A stretch of 64,000 nucleotides of DNA, taken from contig OX352763.1 of NCBI GenBank assembly GCA_947095585.1, positions 106,805,908-106,869,907 on the forward strand, in the 5' to 3' direction. The translations under genes and the position numbers were made by a program. Numbering within the stretch: position 1 is the first letter of the stretch; the number at the start of each line of letters is the position of its first letter. The stretch comes from Nephrocerus scutellatus. Lineage: Eukaryota; Arthropoda; Insecta; Diptera; Pipunculidae. The notes beneath the pieces are model-generated. The model worked only from the letters and a program-made list of their open reading frames with translations, made no database searches and had not been told where the DNA came from. This document shows positions 35,085 through 46,805 of this stretch, piece by piece.

Positions 35085-36535
35085 TTGACGGTCCTTTTTA
35101 ACATCAGTGTCGCTACTCCTTTGTTAAATGAGATAAGGACAACAATTCATTCACTGCAGTCAGGTAAAGCAGCAGGCAATGACAACATCTACGCAGAACT
35201 CCTCCCAGCCGATGTCGAGGTTACTACGCGAACATTGCATGCGATATATCAACGTTTCTGGGAATCTGAAACCATTCCATCGTCGTTAAAAGAAGGCTTA
35301 ATAGTCAAACTCCCCAAGAAAGGTGATGTGAGCAATGGCGAAAACTGGAGAGGAATTATCCTGCTAAACACCATAAACAAAGGGATCTCCTCTCTAATAG
35401 CTAGTCGCTTACGGAATGCGTTAGAGCCAATTTTGAGAAATGAACAGGCAGGACTTCGCCCAAACCGTTCTTGTACTGATGAAATTAACACCCTGCGTAT
35501 AATCATTGAACAGTAAGTTGAGTATCGCTCTCATCTGTATATGGTTTTTGTAGCTTTTAAGCGCGCTCTTGATAGCGTGAGCCGAAACATGATGTGGCAG
35601 ATTTTGTCTAGCTACGGTGTTCCGGAAAAACTCATTAACATCACTAAGCAGCTGTACCGCGACTCAACATGCCGTGTCATTCATAACGGTCATCTTGGCT
35701 CACCTTTCAACATCTACTCGGGAGTAACGCAAGGTTGCACCCTCTCACCATTGCTTTTCACAATTGTCATCGACTGGGTGATGAAAATAGTAGCCCGTAC
35801 TCCATCGGGTTTGCCATGGAATGTTTTTCACCGCCTAGAAGACCTAGACTATGCCGATTATATCTGTCTCCTCAATCACAATCGCTAGGTGATGTGGCGA
35901 GAATTAAACTCACTAGAACTCCACGCTAACAAAGTGGGTTTAAAAATTAACATCTCAAAAACAAAACTACTTCGCGTTAACGCTAGTGGAACATGTGATC
36001 TCTCGATTGACGGACATCAGGTAGAGAAAGTCAATAAGTTTTGTCAATGTCAATGTCAAAAATGGTGGTGCTGTGTGTGCTCTCGTGTAAACAAGGCGCG
36101 ACACTCCTATAGTATGCTAAATAATATCTAGAACTCCTCGCAAATCTCCCGGAATCTGAAGCTAACACGATCCTCAGATCTAACGTTCTCTCAGTACTCT
36201 TGTATGAAAAGTCACAGAGTCAATTGCGACGCGCCTCCAAGTCTTCGTCAACAAGTGCTTAAGGAGGATACTGAGAATAAGATGGCCGGACATTATCACC
36301 AATCAAGACTTGTGTAGAGTAACGCAGCAGGAAGCAATCGCGATGACCATCAGACGACGAAAATGGAGCTAGATTGACCACACTTTGAGGAAGCCAGCGG
36401 ACGATATTATGAAGATAGCGATCGACTGGAATCCACAAGGAAGCCGCCGAGTTGGCCGTCCTAGCAAGACATGGAAAAGGATAATAGAAGACAGTTGACA
36501 AAACACTGAAACACAACAACAGGATTGAGATTATA
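35085..36535 (+). mobile_element. Second RTE-like LINE family, RT region, pseudogene
   Basis: Contains TIHSLQSGKAAGNDNIYAEL, SLKEGLIVKLPKKGD, NWRGIILLNTINKG, NEQAGLRPNRSCTDEI; after a stop at 35515, motif A as VFVAFKRALDSVSR; motif B as SGVTQGCTLSPLLF; and motif C as LDYADYICLL where the second catalytic Asp of YADD is Tyr. After another stop, KVGLKINISKTKLL continues the thumb, and a C-terminal part with TIRRRKW, WNPQGSRRVGRPSKTW follows to about 36500. Two in-frame stops, several frameshifts and the lost Asp make it inactive. Protein wording differs from the main RTE family here. Confidence 0.85.
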
Positions 36536-37140
36536 AAGTCTCCATAATTCTGTAGAGTTTAAATGTCATCAGAATATACTTTCAATAGAGGAAATTCACA
36601 ATAGTTTCATTTTATTTGTTTGCATACTTACGATGAGGAAACGAGATCCCAGGGGTCAGAGTGGCGTCTCTTGAAACCTCAGGCGATAAATCGAGTTCGT
36701 TGGCGGGCGTTTGTAAAAGCCCTATGCTCCCCCGCGGCTAAAGGAAAGAAAGAAGAAGAAAAAAGTTCAAAACAACGAAACAAATAGCCAGAGAGCAAAG
36801 ACGACAGCGTACAAATCAGTGGAAAACTTGTGAACCTCAGTCTTCAATGAACATGGTTTGTGATCCCGTACCTTGTTCCAATCAAGCTAAGAAATTTGAG
36901 ACTCCACTTAAATTTTTTCCTTTGTTTTTTAATGACGGTCTTCTCGTTCATATTTGCAAAGAGACAAATATATTATTTATGAAGAAATTTAATTTATATT
37001 TATTTATTTTTAAAAAAAAGTACATGGGCACCCCTCGAACCTTAGGGGGAGTGATCGGCTCCAAAAATTTTACATAAAGATTTCTCCATCGGAGCTACAC
37101 ATGTGTAGAAAATTTATAAATATCGGGTGAATTTTTAAAA
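36536..37140. other. No recognised feature
   Basis: AT-rich spacer. A 76-codon frame at 36847-37077 shows only low-complexity Phe/Lys-rich sequence. Positions 37085-37135 have weak similarity to the short dispersed repeat that follows. Confidence 0.45.
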
Positions 37141-37144
37141 AATT

Positions 37145-37290
37145 TATAGAAAGTATTGTCACCGGAAATACACATGTGTGCAAAATTACAATAAAATCGT
37201 GTCTTGGGAAGTGGGTTAAAAATTAATCACAAGATCTGACCATCCAGCCAGCCACGGACACGCGAAGTTAATATAGGAGAATTTCAAAAA
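37145..37290 (+). repeat. Short dispersed repeat, 'caccggaaatac' family
   Basis: Reads 'attgtcaccggaaatacaca', 'tgtgtgcaaaattacaataa', 'gggaagtgggttaaaaatta', then 'gacacgcgaagttaatatag'. Third copy of the family seen at 10350 and 11521. Confidence 0.6.
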
Positions 37291-37664
37291 AAGGAAAAAT
37301 CAAGTACCACAGCTTACTCTCATATGAAAGTAAAACAAGGGAATGGGAGGAGTTGATCTGTTAGATCAAGGTATTGCTACGTACAGAATAAGAGAATAAG
37401 GCAGCGGAAATGGTGGTGTCCAATTTTTGTTTGTTTGATTCATGCGTTGTCACTGCATGGATTATAAACCGGAGACTTCTACCTGCTGAGTCAGCAACCC
37501 TTCAGACAATACTAAAGAAGTATGGAAAAGCACCTAATTCACCCAACCATTGAAAGGATGGCGTTACGACAATACTAACCATTGGTCTGTTGTAAGCGCA
37601 ACTGGGAGACGGTGTGCAAATTGCCCTGAGTAATTAACTAACACCGATTTTTAGTTACTCATAT
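37291..37664. other. No recognised feature
   Basis: Short spacer with no open frame or repeat that I can place. Confidence 0.4.
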
Positions 37665-38200
37665 CATCATCATCATCATATTTGGCTCTACAACTGGGGT
37701 TCGGTCTTGGCCTCCCGCAAAAAGTCTCTCCACCGGTCCCGATTTCTAGTCGATGTCATCCAGTTTGGCATCCCTAAACTCTGGGCGTCCTGGTCTAGGC
37801 CATCCTTCCAGCGTAGGTTTGGCCGGCCTCGCTGTCATGTTCCATAAAGCCTGCCGCAAAGGACTTTCCGAGCAGGATCCTCTTCGCTCATGCTAGCTAG
37901 GTGTTCTGCCCACCGGAGCCTAACGAGCTTAATTTTCTTCACGATGTCGACATCGCGGTAACGCTCGTAGATCTCATCAGTATATATTGTCCGGAATCGT
38001 CCTTCCTTACATACGGGGCCAACAATTCTCCGTAAGACTTTTCTCTTGAACGCGGCTAAGAGGTCAGAATGCTTTTTGCTAAGCACCCAAGTCTCGAATC
38101 CATATGTAAGTACTGGTATGACCATTGTCTTAGATACCAGCAGCTTGGATGTTATGGTTAAATTCCTGGATTTGAAGAGTCTTGACAGACTATAGTAGGT
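37665..38200 (-). mobile_element. RTE-clade LINE, 5'-truncated copy with (ATG)n tail
   Basis: Starts, on the minus strand, in the RT thumb (SRLFKSRN) and has a 96-codon open piece: VIPVLTYGFETWVLSKKH, KRKVLRRIVGPVCKEGRF, DIVKKIKLVRLRWAEHLA. The 3' end reads GCCAAATATG followed by five ATG-type repeats (37665-37680 on the plus strand as CATCATCATCATCATA). RTE elements characteristically end in a short tandem repeat rather than poly(A). Confidence 0.85.
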
Positions 38201-39840
38201 TAGTAGGAGTAGTAGTAGTAGTAGTAAAAGTAACTCATATACTACTGCAATTTACTTTTGCTTTCACTAAAATACAAAGTCAAGTTTTACAGATTTTATA
38301 TAAATATACATAATTGGTTTAAATTAATGCATCTAATTATTATAGGATTAATTAAGTATATGAACTTTAATTTTCTATCTGCTTTGCTTGCCATTAGCCT
38401 TTAGTTAATTTAAGTACACAGCGAAATTGAATGGGTTTATTTGTAGTTTATTTGTACTGTGAATGAGAGTTTAATGTTTAAGAGAGCTTCCTCTTGGACT
38501 CGTTTAAGGCCTGGAGTTGCTACAACAACAATAACAACACCTTTCCACGACGATTGGCTCTACGCACCGCAAAGACCCCGATACCTATATTTGGTCCGGA
38601 TTCGTTTGTAGTAACAGGCCTAACAAACGAAAAACGCACGCAAAACTATCGAGGCTTATCAAATACAGCTCCAAAGATTCCTTAATGATTCCTTGTGGTC
38701 CCTCGTAGTTTGGCACTAATGGTTTCGAAAATATAAGTTTATTATTTTAATGATTATTTACAAAAATGTGATTTCCCAAGATGTTTGTCGAATATGAAAA
38801 AGCAACAGAAGAACAAAAAAAGGTTTGTTCATTGTCTTGTATAAAACATGTGTGACATTGATTTGTGTTAAAGTACATGAAGCGAACATACCTTAAATAA
38901 AAAGATTGACGGTTCGATATTTACATTATTCAACAAATGGGTTAAGACAGCTTTATTCTGCTGTACACGAAAGGTTTGGTTTGTGAAATTATGCGAATGG
39001 CAACGGAGCCGATCGCAATATTGAACGAAGCTAATTGGAATTTCTTTTTTTTTGTGGTATTCAATACTAGGAGGCGCTAACTCTCAAATGAAAGCTACCT
39101 TTTTTTGAAATTCAAAAGTGTAAAGCCGGATAATGGATATTTTTTTTAAATTAACAAATTTTTCTCTTATCCACGAAAAAAACTCCTTTTCTTGATATCC
39201 AAATTCAAACACTCCTCCAATTCAGAGATATAATTTATTTATTTCATTATAATAGAGTTGTAATAGCAATAATTATAATGATAAAAATAATAAAAATAAT
39301 AATAATAATGGTAGGTAGAAGTTAAAAAGTTATTTACAAAAGTTTACAGATCGTGCTTCATGCGTTCACAGGGTGGGTTTTCCCCGTTTTCTTATATATT
39401 CATATTACTGTATATATTGAAGGATATTTTTTACTTTAAGTTCAAGTTTAAAAAAAAAAATTCAATGATTCACGGATAACTTAAAATATTTCAACTAATA
39501 TTCAATTTCAAAAAAATGCATTTTTGTTTCTTTCTTTAAAAATTTAAAAATAAAATAAAACAATAAAGTGGCGAATTTATGAATTCATTAAATAAAATCT
39601 AAAATGCTGTAGTAAAATAATAATTCAAATAATTATTGTTGTTGTAGAAAAAATAAACTAATAGAACGACAATAACGACAACAGTTTGCTTCAGTGTCAT
39701 CAACAAGTATTTGTCTTTTTAATAAAATACTTTTTCTTTTTATTTCTGTTTCTTTAAAAAAAAAATGGGACCCCTCCATTGTTTTTCGAACACAATGTTC
39801 GAAATTTCGTAAATATAAAAGATGACAACTCAATAACAAT
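38200..39840. other. AT-rich spacer with microsatellites
   Basis: An (AGT)n run at about 38203-38226, an AAT/ATAATA-rich stretch (39260-39310) and several long A or T homopolymers. No gene is supported. The low end of the minus-strand gene's 3' UTR (see 40045-45283) probably reaches in from the right. Confidence 0.5.
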
Positions 39841-39883
39841 TCGCGCTCTCCAATCGATCGATGATGCTTGAACTTATATTTTT

Positions 39884-39889
39884 TTTATT
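39884..39889 (-). terminator. Candidate polyadenylation signal for the 40045 gene
   Basis: AATAAA on the minus strand, about 155 bases after the stop codon at 40045. Other AATAAA words lie further on (for example 39738-39743), so the true site is uncertain. Confidence 0.35.
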
Positions 39890-40044
39890 CAATTCGTATA
39901 TATATATATAGTTATAAGCACATAGCAACCGAACTATGCATCAGCTGCTAATGCGCGTGCGTTTCATGATGTATGTGTGTGTGTGTGTGCTCAAGATTTG
40001 GTGTACAGAAAGCGGTTCGTTCTTGTATTGCCCAATTGCAGCTT

Positions 40045-43000
40045 TTATGCGTTCTGCTGAATTAAGTTCTCCCATTGAGCGATAAGTCGATGCGAAGATG
40101 GTGCTTCCTCGGGATCCAAATCACACAATTGTGCCAAAGACATTGCAGGTCGCATGCCACTGCCGCGGCTGTACTGTAGTTTACTGTCGAAATCTGGACT
40201 TGGTGTGGTTCTACGAAGGGGAGAGAGAGAAAAACATTTCCTTATAGCAATACTTTTTACCTACATTTTGTAGAAATAACAAACAAACGATGACTGACTA
40301 CTTACCTTGGAGACATACTATTGTTGGAGTTTGCTGAATCACAAAGTTCACCGATCGACTTAGCGGAGCGTAATTTTCCAGGGCCATAGCAATGTTCCAC
40401 TTCGGAGTCATCCTCATCGGATTCCAAATTTCTGCAGAGAGTGAATTTATGAATAATTGAATAAGATATAAAGTTGGTAGTCAAGTTTTGGAGCCACAAA
40501 TAATGAATATATTATATGGCTAGCATTATTCTAAAAAATTTATTTATAAAACAAACACTCTGCTGTAATGTCTCGTTGGAAAGCGTATAAAGAAAATCTA
40601 CTGAGAACAGCTGAGGAACTCTGTGCGAAAGCAAGAAGTAGAAGTAAATGCTCTAATTGGAGATACAAATGTGTGCAAATTTTAAATAAAATCGGGTAAA
40701 TTTTGAATAAATGCTTACGGATGCACCTCAGTGCAACCTCCAGTGGACCAGGAATAAAATCGAGCACTCCTCTTTTCTGAATTCGTTCACAATTCCACTT
40801 GGCAACACAGGCTACTACATACTATTAAGCTAATTCAACAAAAACTTCCAGGTCACCATCTCCTACAGATCTTTCTGGAAAGAAGGCGCTCACTTCGATG
40901 ATGACTACATTTTTACACAGAGGGATCAAAAACTGATTTGGGTTTGGCTGAGGTGTTTTCTCAATAAAGGCTAAATCTTAGTCTCTCTTTCCGTCTTTCT
41001 TATACCTGTATTGTCTTATTAGTAGTCTGTTGCGCTTCATACGAAGCTTCAAATGGTTCAGCGAGTAGGCGGAAACATTTTTCTTAATCCATGTGGTATC
41101 ATAATGGACCCCAGTAATGGTCCATCGACACCGACAGCCACCTTAACATAACCTAACCTTGGGCCCGATCACTTCTAAATTTTTATTGAAACTATTGCCA
41201 TCTGAGATACAAATGCGTACAAAATTTCAAAAAAATCGAGCTTTAGGAAGTGGGTTGAAAATTGATCACAAGTTTTGGTGACAAACAAACAAATTTTTTT
41301 AATTTTTTTAAGTTCGCACCCTTATAATGATTGGCTGTATGATTGGCATAGCGTTGACGTTAAGTAAAAGAGGATATGTCTATGAGGTTGTGTTTAGAAT
41401 GCCTGTCAATATAATGATGCGGAAAGACATACGTGTTGTACGGCTGAAGAACGAATCTCTGAACTGGACTTGAGGGTAAACTGATGAGCATTTAGGGCGC
41501 CACGAGTATTGCGGTTGAATACAATGAGAGGTGGAGAGAGGCTGGTTGAAGAAGCGATAAAATAATGACAAGCAGGAAACGTTCCTGCGGTGTTCGAGCG
41601 AATCTATTGATTTCGCAATGTTTTTTCGTCGCCGATAAGTTTTATTGCAAAGTTTTTTGTTCTATCTAGCTGATGCAAGGTAGCACCAGACCAGAGGCAT
41701 CCTGTGCCCCATACATAAGGGAGGAGATATCACAACATGTAGCAATTATCGTGGTATAACGTTGTTGAGTGCCGCGTATAACATTTTCTCCTCTATCCTA
41801 CAAGACAGGATAGTCCCACACGCTAAAGTCATAGTTGGTCCATACCAGTGTGGCTTCATCCCCGGCAAATCAACAACTGATCAGATCTACACCCTTAGGC
41901 AGGTGATGGAAAAATGCCTAGAGTTTCAAAACTCACTGCACCATCTTTTGATAGTCTTTAAAGGCGCCATGATAACATAGACAGAGTAGAACTTTATAAA
42001 GCCATTAGAGAATTCGGCGGGCGGCACGAAATCTGCGGCAGCAAATAAATGAGAGCAAAACAAAATTCATGATGGCCACGTCTGCGTGTAGAAGATCCAA
42101 CATTGGTCTCTCAATCGATATAGTGGAGCGCGATTTTGAAGTAGTCCAATCCCTAAACTACCTCGGGTCAACTGTAGCAGCCGTCGTTGGATGATTGTGC
42201 CTATTGGTTCCTGACCCGTTCTCTGGTCAAGATGTTTGTTAGAGATACGGTTAGGCCAGAAAACCCTAAAGATGTTCCGTAGGTACCAATTTACGAACGT
42301 TTGTAATCTTTTTGTGAAAGTAGCGGTCACCTTCCAAGTACTGCACCCATACAACTGCACTGATTCAACATTTGAACGGAACAGTCGCAGCTTGGTGTTT
42401 AAGCTGATCGCATTGCTTCGCCATATCATGGACAACATGGACAGAGTCGAAAGATTGGACAATATAAAGTTTTGATAATGTCTGCTCGAGATCATCTGGA
42501 AATAACTGGTAGGATTTGGCGAAACTCACCGGGAAAGACAAAGGTAAATGACACCCATTGTTCTATCCAAATGGCTTTGTTGTTTATTGATCACCGGTTA
42601 AATTCGCGATCGGTAGCTCATGGTACATTCGTCGCACATTATAAAAAAAAGCTTCTTCGACAATTGTGCCTAGTGGCCAATTTTTACTAATTGATTTATC
42701 GATTACGCGTCGATCGTCGGAGTGTGGCATCTATGTGAATAGTTTGTGGCGGATTTTGTTGCAAAATCTTGCATTCCTATAAATTTGCTTTGATTCAAGA
42801 ACTGAAACTGAAAGAGCATCAGCTACGACGGACGTTTCCTTATTAATGAAGCAAACGTCATTTGGCATTTTGGCATTGGCATTTGGACAAGTCAACAACC
42901 CGAAGCCATTCAGGAAATGCCATTAGATCCAGACAAATTGACTGTGCGCCTTTCATGCTGGAGCAGTCACAAGCCCATACCTTTTCTCCAATGCTGCTAG

Positions 43001-45283
43001 TAGAACCGTCACAGTCATTGGAGATTGCTACAGACCCATGATGATTGACTGGGATAAATTGGAAAATGTTGACTTGGAACACATGTGCTTTTAACAAGGC
43101 AGCGTCACATGCCGCATAGATAGCCAAACAATTGAGGTAATAAAGTAGAAGTTTGGTGAGTGTGTTTCTTTAGAAAAGAACCAAACAATTGGCCCCTAGT
43201 TCTCTCGACACCTATGGACTTTACCACGGGTTGGATATGGAGTTGGAGCTGGTGTCTTTTGATACCAATGGGAATAAGTCTCACGGTTTTCCAGGAAGAT
43301 GACGAATCATCCGAGCACATTCTCTGTCTATACCCAGCATTACATTGGTTAAGGAGGCGTATTTTCTATAAAGAAATATGTTCGCCACAGAGTTGCGATA
43401 CTTTGCTACACAGGAAGTACTATCCTCCATCAAGGAGGTGATAAGCTGTCTATACAATAGATCTTTTTAGGTCACACTTTCAGCTATTTGGTAGGAGTCT
43501 ATACAAAAAAAAAATAGTCCCTACAAAATAAGGTTGCTGCGAGATTATTAACCTGGCCCGTAAACAAAACGTTATTACAGAACCAGCAAAAATTACGGCT
43601 TCTCATAGTAGTCATTAAATTACAGACCCAGCATTGATTCTTTAAAACGAAAGTGTCCTTTATATATCCCTACTATCGTTCTCAACTAATAAAGACATCA
43701 ATGCATTAGATATTAGAACGCCTCAAGTCTAGGTTTGGCTGCACTTATCTTGCTATAGACCATGTGAGATCGTTTGTCCACCACTCATTTGCCAAAGCTT
43801 TCGTATCATTCCAAAGCGCTAATTTCGGCATCATAATCACCACACTTACCCTTTGTGATGTCAGTTGGAGAGTAAAGAATTTCAGAGCTTCGGTTTTCTA
43901 AGTACTCGTATATAACTACTTCTCCAGAATTTCCTGGAGAGGCATGTATTACGGAAACCTTTGTCGAAGTACAAAAAGGGAATGGGGACGGAATCATTTG
44001 ATATTAACCTTGTATTTAAGAAATTATATTAATATGACAGAGCCAATCTATCTTAGAAGAACATACGTCCTGCCTGGCTCCTGTTTTACAACTCTAACCT
44101 TATTAAAAAATATTCTTTAATTCTATTATGAAATTAAAAGTGAAAGCAGTCACGTCCAATGGATTCTCAAGACATTATCTTCCTATTAAATTCTATGCAT
44201 CTATGGCACAACCTTAAAAACAGTGAAAGGTAACAATGTGCACTTCAATGCTAGCAACTAGCAAACTACCTCCCTCGACGCCGCATCTCCCGCAACTATA
44301 AATTATAATTGTACTCACTCATTATCAATGGAATCCAATAGATCCGGCGTCGACTGTCGAATCTTGCGGATTTTCTTCAGCTCATTTTCGCGACTCTTCA
44401 AATCTCGCAATTCCCTTTGGATTTTCTCCTCGACTGGAATGTAACCGCGACGAATCGGTTTGCCATCGGCGTCCCGTTCGATTACGGGCGGTGTCATTGT
44501 GACCTCCGGAATGAAAGCGACAGCTGGATTGCGTACACGAAAGTCTGGTGTCATAGCATTGTTGTTGGTCATAGCACCAGTCAATGCCTGTGCTGATAGG
44601 GGCGTTGCATTGCCATTTGAATTGTTGCTGTTGTTGTTGTTGAGGGCAATTTTACCGCGCGATGCAATAAAACGCTGCATTACACCTTTGTGTGCCGGGC
44701 CAAAGGCAATGGTGCGACGATTTGGCGTAAAGATCTGCGGAGTTGAAACGGTGCGCGTCAGGAGTTTCTGTGCTGGTGGCAATGGCGTCGCATTATAACC
44801 ATTCGAACGTATGTACTTCTTATCGCCAATGCCATGAATGGGCGTGATGGTGGTGGTGGTGGTGGTGGTGACGCCGCCGACGACTGCCTTTCCATTAGCC
44901 GAAGTGCCGTTCACCGGTGATGATGAGGCAGAAATGCCCGAATCATCAGAATGATGCTCGTCCAAACTTTCCTTGCTGTTGACACTCGATGTCAACGAAG
45001 GCGTTTGTGATGTATTGATGTCATCCTGCAATGATGACGTTGTCGTCGATGAAGGCAGCGGACTTGTCTCGAGATCAGTGCAGATCTTGCCACTAGAGGA
45101 ACCATTGAACTGACGATTGTGGTGGTGAAGATCATCATCATCATCATCATCATCATCAACATCAACATCAGGTAAGTCGTCGCCGACTGCAGGCCCGGCA
45201 GTGCCAAGAAGCTCGCGAAGTTCCTGCTCGCGACGGGCGACTTCTTTGATTTCCTCTTGAATGCGTGTCAAGGAATCAATTTT
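40045..45283 (-). CDS. C-terminal three exons of a disordered coiled-coil protein (AKAP2/MISP-like?)
   Basis: Exons on the minus strand: 45283-44319, 40431-40306 and 40210-40045. They join in frame (codons split 2+1 at both junctions) through consensus sites: CAG|A after 45284, A|GTGAGT, CAG|A, G|GTAAGT, TAG|A. The reading frame enters open, so 5' exons are missing. The 418 residues contain: a helical segment (1-26, RIQEEIKEVARREQELREL), a poly-Asp tract (43-51), Ser/Thr-rich disorder with HSDDSGISAS (111-120), a conserved-looking KGVMQRFIASRGKI (199-212), a second charged helix (IPVEEKIQRELRDLKSRE, 282-299), an acidic patch, two LCD motifs (KSIGELCD, MSLAQLCD) and the end SSHRLIAQWENLIQQNA. 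The RExEL helices recall AKAP2_C-type proteins; that assignment is tentative. The 3.9-kb intron holds LINE debris. Confidence 0.85.
40648..40712 (+). repeat. Short dispersed repeat fragment, 'caccggaaatac' family
   Basis: 'aattggagatacaaatgtgtgcaaatttt' style wording followed by 'aataaaatcggg', a short piece of the family seen in full at 10350-10480. It lies in the intron of the minus-strand gene. Confidence 0.45.
40835..41160 (+). mobile_element. I-clade LINE remnant (RNase H and 3' tail)
   Basis: 'ggatcaaaaactgatttggg' corresponds to the DGSKTDLG block of RNase H, followed by LNLSLSFRL. The 3' UTR wording 'gtggtatcataatggacc' leads to 'cataacctaacctt' at 41142-41155. Intronic in the minus-strand gene. 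Confidence 0.6.
41180..41285 (+). repeat. Short dispersed repeat, 'caccggaaatac' family
   Basis: 'ctattgccatctgagataca', 'gcgtacaaaatttcaaaaaa', 'aggaagtgggttgaaaattg' and 'tgacaaacaaac' give a diverged copy of the family. Confidence 0.5.
41665..42180 (+). mobile_element. RTE-clade LINE fragment with internal deletion
   Basis: RT fingers are readable: [75 protein letters not shown] (motif A lacks its Asp). It then jumps at about 42018 from REFGG into the segment normally after motif C ('ggcacgaaatctgcgg', ESKTKFMMATSA). Palm motifs B and C are missing. It ends at 42180 against another LINE. Confidence 0.82.
42182..42495 (-). mobile_element. Second RTE-like LINE family, C-terminal fragment
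   Basis: Minus-strand reading: SMIWRSNAISLNTKLRLF, SVQLYGCSTWKVTATFTKRL, QTFVNWYLRNIFRVFWP, RTGQEPIGTIIQRR. This is the post-RT region typical of that LINE type and would follow the part at 35085-36535. It directly abuts the RTE fragment at 42180 in opposite orientation. Confidence 0.78.
42496..43185. other. No recognised feature (intronic)
   Basis: No motif-bearing open frame. An 89-codon minus-strand frame (42858-43127) has no family I recognise. Confidence 0.4.
43186..43470 (+). mobile_element. I-clade LINE C-terminal remnant
   Basis: 'gaagatgacgaatcatccga' encodes EDDESSEHILC, the same cysteine block as the minus-strand copy at 14170-14230, followed by PALHWLRRRIF. Intronic in the minus-strand gene. 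Confidence 0.6.
43471..44312. other. No recognised feature (intronic)
   Basis: AT-rich intron sequence directly downstream of the 44319 exon boundary; no repeat or gene identified. Confidence 0.4.
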
Positions 45284-46049
45284 CTGCAAAGAAATAAAAG
45301 GAAGAAAGAAAGATCATATTTCACGGTACGCTAATTCCATGCAAAAACATCTGTCTGCTTCAAGCGAATGTGGAAGCTTAATAAACGCCGGTAAATCCTG
45401 ATAAATGCAAAAATTGGCTAAATGACGTAACCAAGTCGGGTTTTTTTGCGTCTAAGGTCAGTATAGTCAGCGTCAAGCCAAAAAGAGCAGTCCGTCGTCA
45501 CCTCTATCCCCACGAATCCAAAGGCAATGATATCATATTGCGAGTGAAACATTATCTTATTCAAAGTGCATGAGTGAGTGTGTATTTATGACAAATTGGT
45601 AACAATATCGATCGATTTTCTGGCAAAACCAACGTTTGGCTAAGTTAGTCAGCCGGCTGCTGATTAGATTAATTCTCGCAGTACTATTTCACAATCGATC
45701 GATGGATTTGTCACGTAGTTGTGTAATGAATTCCTCCTTTTGCCTTCGTCCACCACTTCTGCAGTCCGCTCTGTTACTAGCTTATAGGTTTTCGCCATTT
45801 GTTAATTAAAAACACACTCAAAGTAGCACTTAAAAGAGGGAGCCGAGGATTTGCGTTAATTTCCCCTACTCCTGACCGAAATCGGGGTCAAAAGCAAGAG
45901 AGGTCGAACGAATTTATTGATTTTATACGGCAAAGTGTTAAGTTGCAACACCTGGCACTTTGCAGAAAAATAAAAAAAAAAGACTTCACTAGATTCAGGA
46001 AAGTTATCAAGTTTTGAATCTGCTGCTCCAGTCGACGTTATTAGTTATC
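45284..46049. other. Intron/flank upstream of the 45283 exon
   Basis: Starts with the acceptor tract (minus-strand TTTCTTTGCAG). No upstream exon of the minus-strand gene could be identified here. A 72-codon plus-strand frame (45799-46017) has no recognisable motif. Confidence 0.45.
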
Positions 46050-46087
46050 TTTGTAGGAGGCCAGGACAGGACTTTGGTTGTAGTACC
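46050..46087 (+). mobile_element. RTE 3'-terminal scrap
   Basis: 'ggaggccaggacaggact', 'ggttgtagtaccaaatat' match the last 36 bases of the RTE family (compare 56578-56615). It joins the end of a mariner-like element directly at 46088. Confidence 0.65.
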
Positions 46088-46805
46088 AAATATCGGGTGT
46101 TTTATTAATCCCGATAGAATTTGAAATTATAAAATATAACATAAGAACTGTAATGTTTATCAAATTATTTTATTCATTTGAAAGATCAATATATGACATT
46201 AACATTTGATAATAAACTGGGACATATTGTCACAGCGGCTATTCTTGACGAATTGCATTTTTGACATCCAATTTTAGGCCATTTTTCGAGCACTGTTGGC
46301 CGTATGTCACAAACAACACGAACAATATTGGTATCAAGGGCGTTAATTGTTGCTTATTTATCAGCATAAACCAGTGACTTCACGTGACCACACAGGAAAT
46401 AATGGAGAGGTGTTAAGTCGCACGAACTTGGAGCCCAATTGGAAGGTCCATTTCTCGAATGCAACTTATCGCCAAATTTTGATTTTAATAAGCCGATAGT
46501 TGCTGTCGCCGTATGGCATCTAGCGCCATTCTGTTAGAACCATATCCCGTCCAGATCAATGTCATCCATATTTTCAAACAAAAAATTATTGATCATGGTG
46601 GGGTAAAAATCTCCATTGACCGTAACGTGAACTTCGGCCTCATTTTTGAAGAAATAAGGTCCGACGATGCCACCGTATTGTAAATAGCACCAAACTACTA
46701 ATAACAAGTGTCAAAAAGTGGGTGCATTATGACAGTTCGTTTGAAAGTTAACCCTTGAATAAGTTCTACCTAAGCAAAAAAACAGCCTTTCTCTTTTTCA
46801 AATCT
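46088..46805 (-). mobile_element. Tc1/mariner-superfamily element, decayed
   Basis: Ends resemble each other as inverted repeats (left 'cgggtgttttatt', right 'gcaaaaaaacagcc'). The minus strand encodes transposase pieces: VGPYFFKNEAEVHVTV, INNFLFENMDDIDLDGIWF, then stop-QNGARCHTATATIGLLK and NWAPSSCDLTPLHYFLCG, HVKSLVYADK. The second catalytic Asp of the usual QDGA box is Asn and a stop precedes it. The spacing from that position to the Asp of CDLTP is 36 residues. The N-terminal DNA-binding half is missing. Confidence 0.8.

Noticed and set aside
45120..45160. CRISPR-like or satellite interpretation of the ATC-repeat run
   Set aside because: It is the codon run for the poly-Asp tract inside a coding exon.
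44460..45207. Opposite-strand and other-frame open frames over the 44319-45283 exon
   Set aside because: They are shadows of the minus-strand exon, whose frame is supported by two phase-consistent splice junctions.
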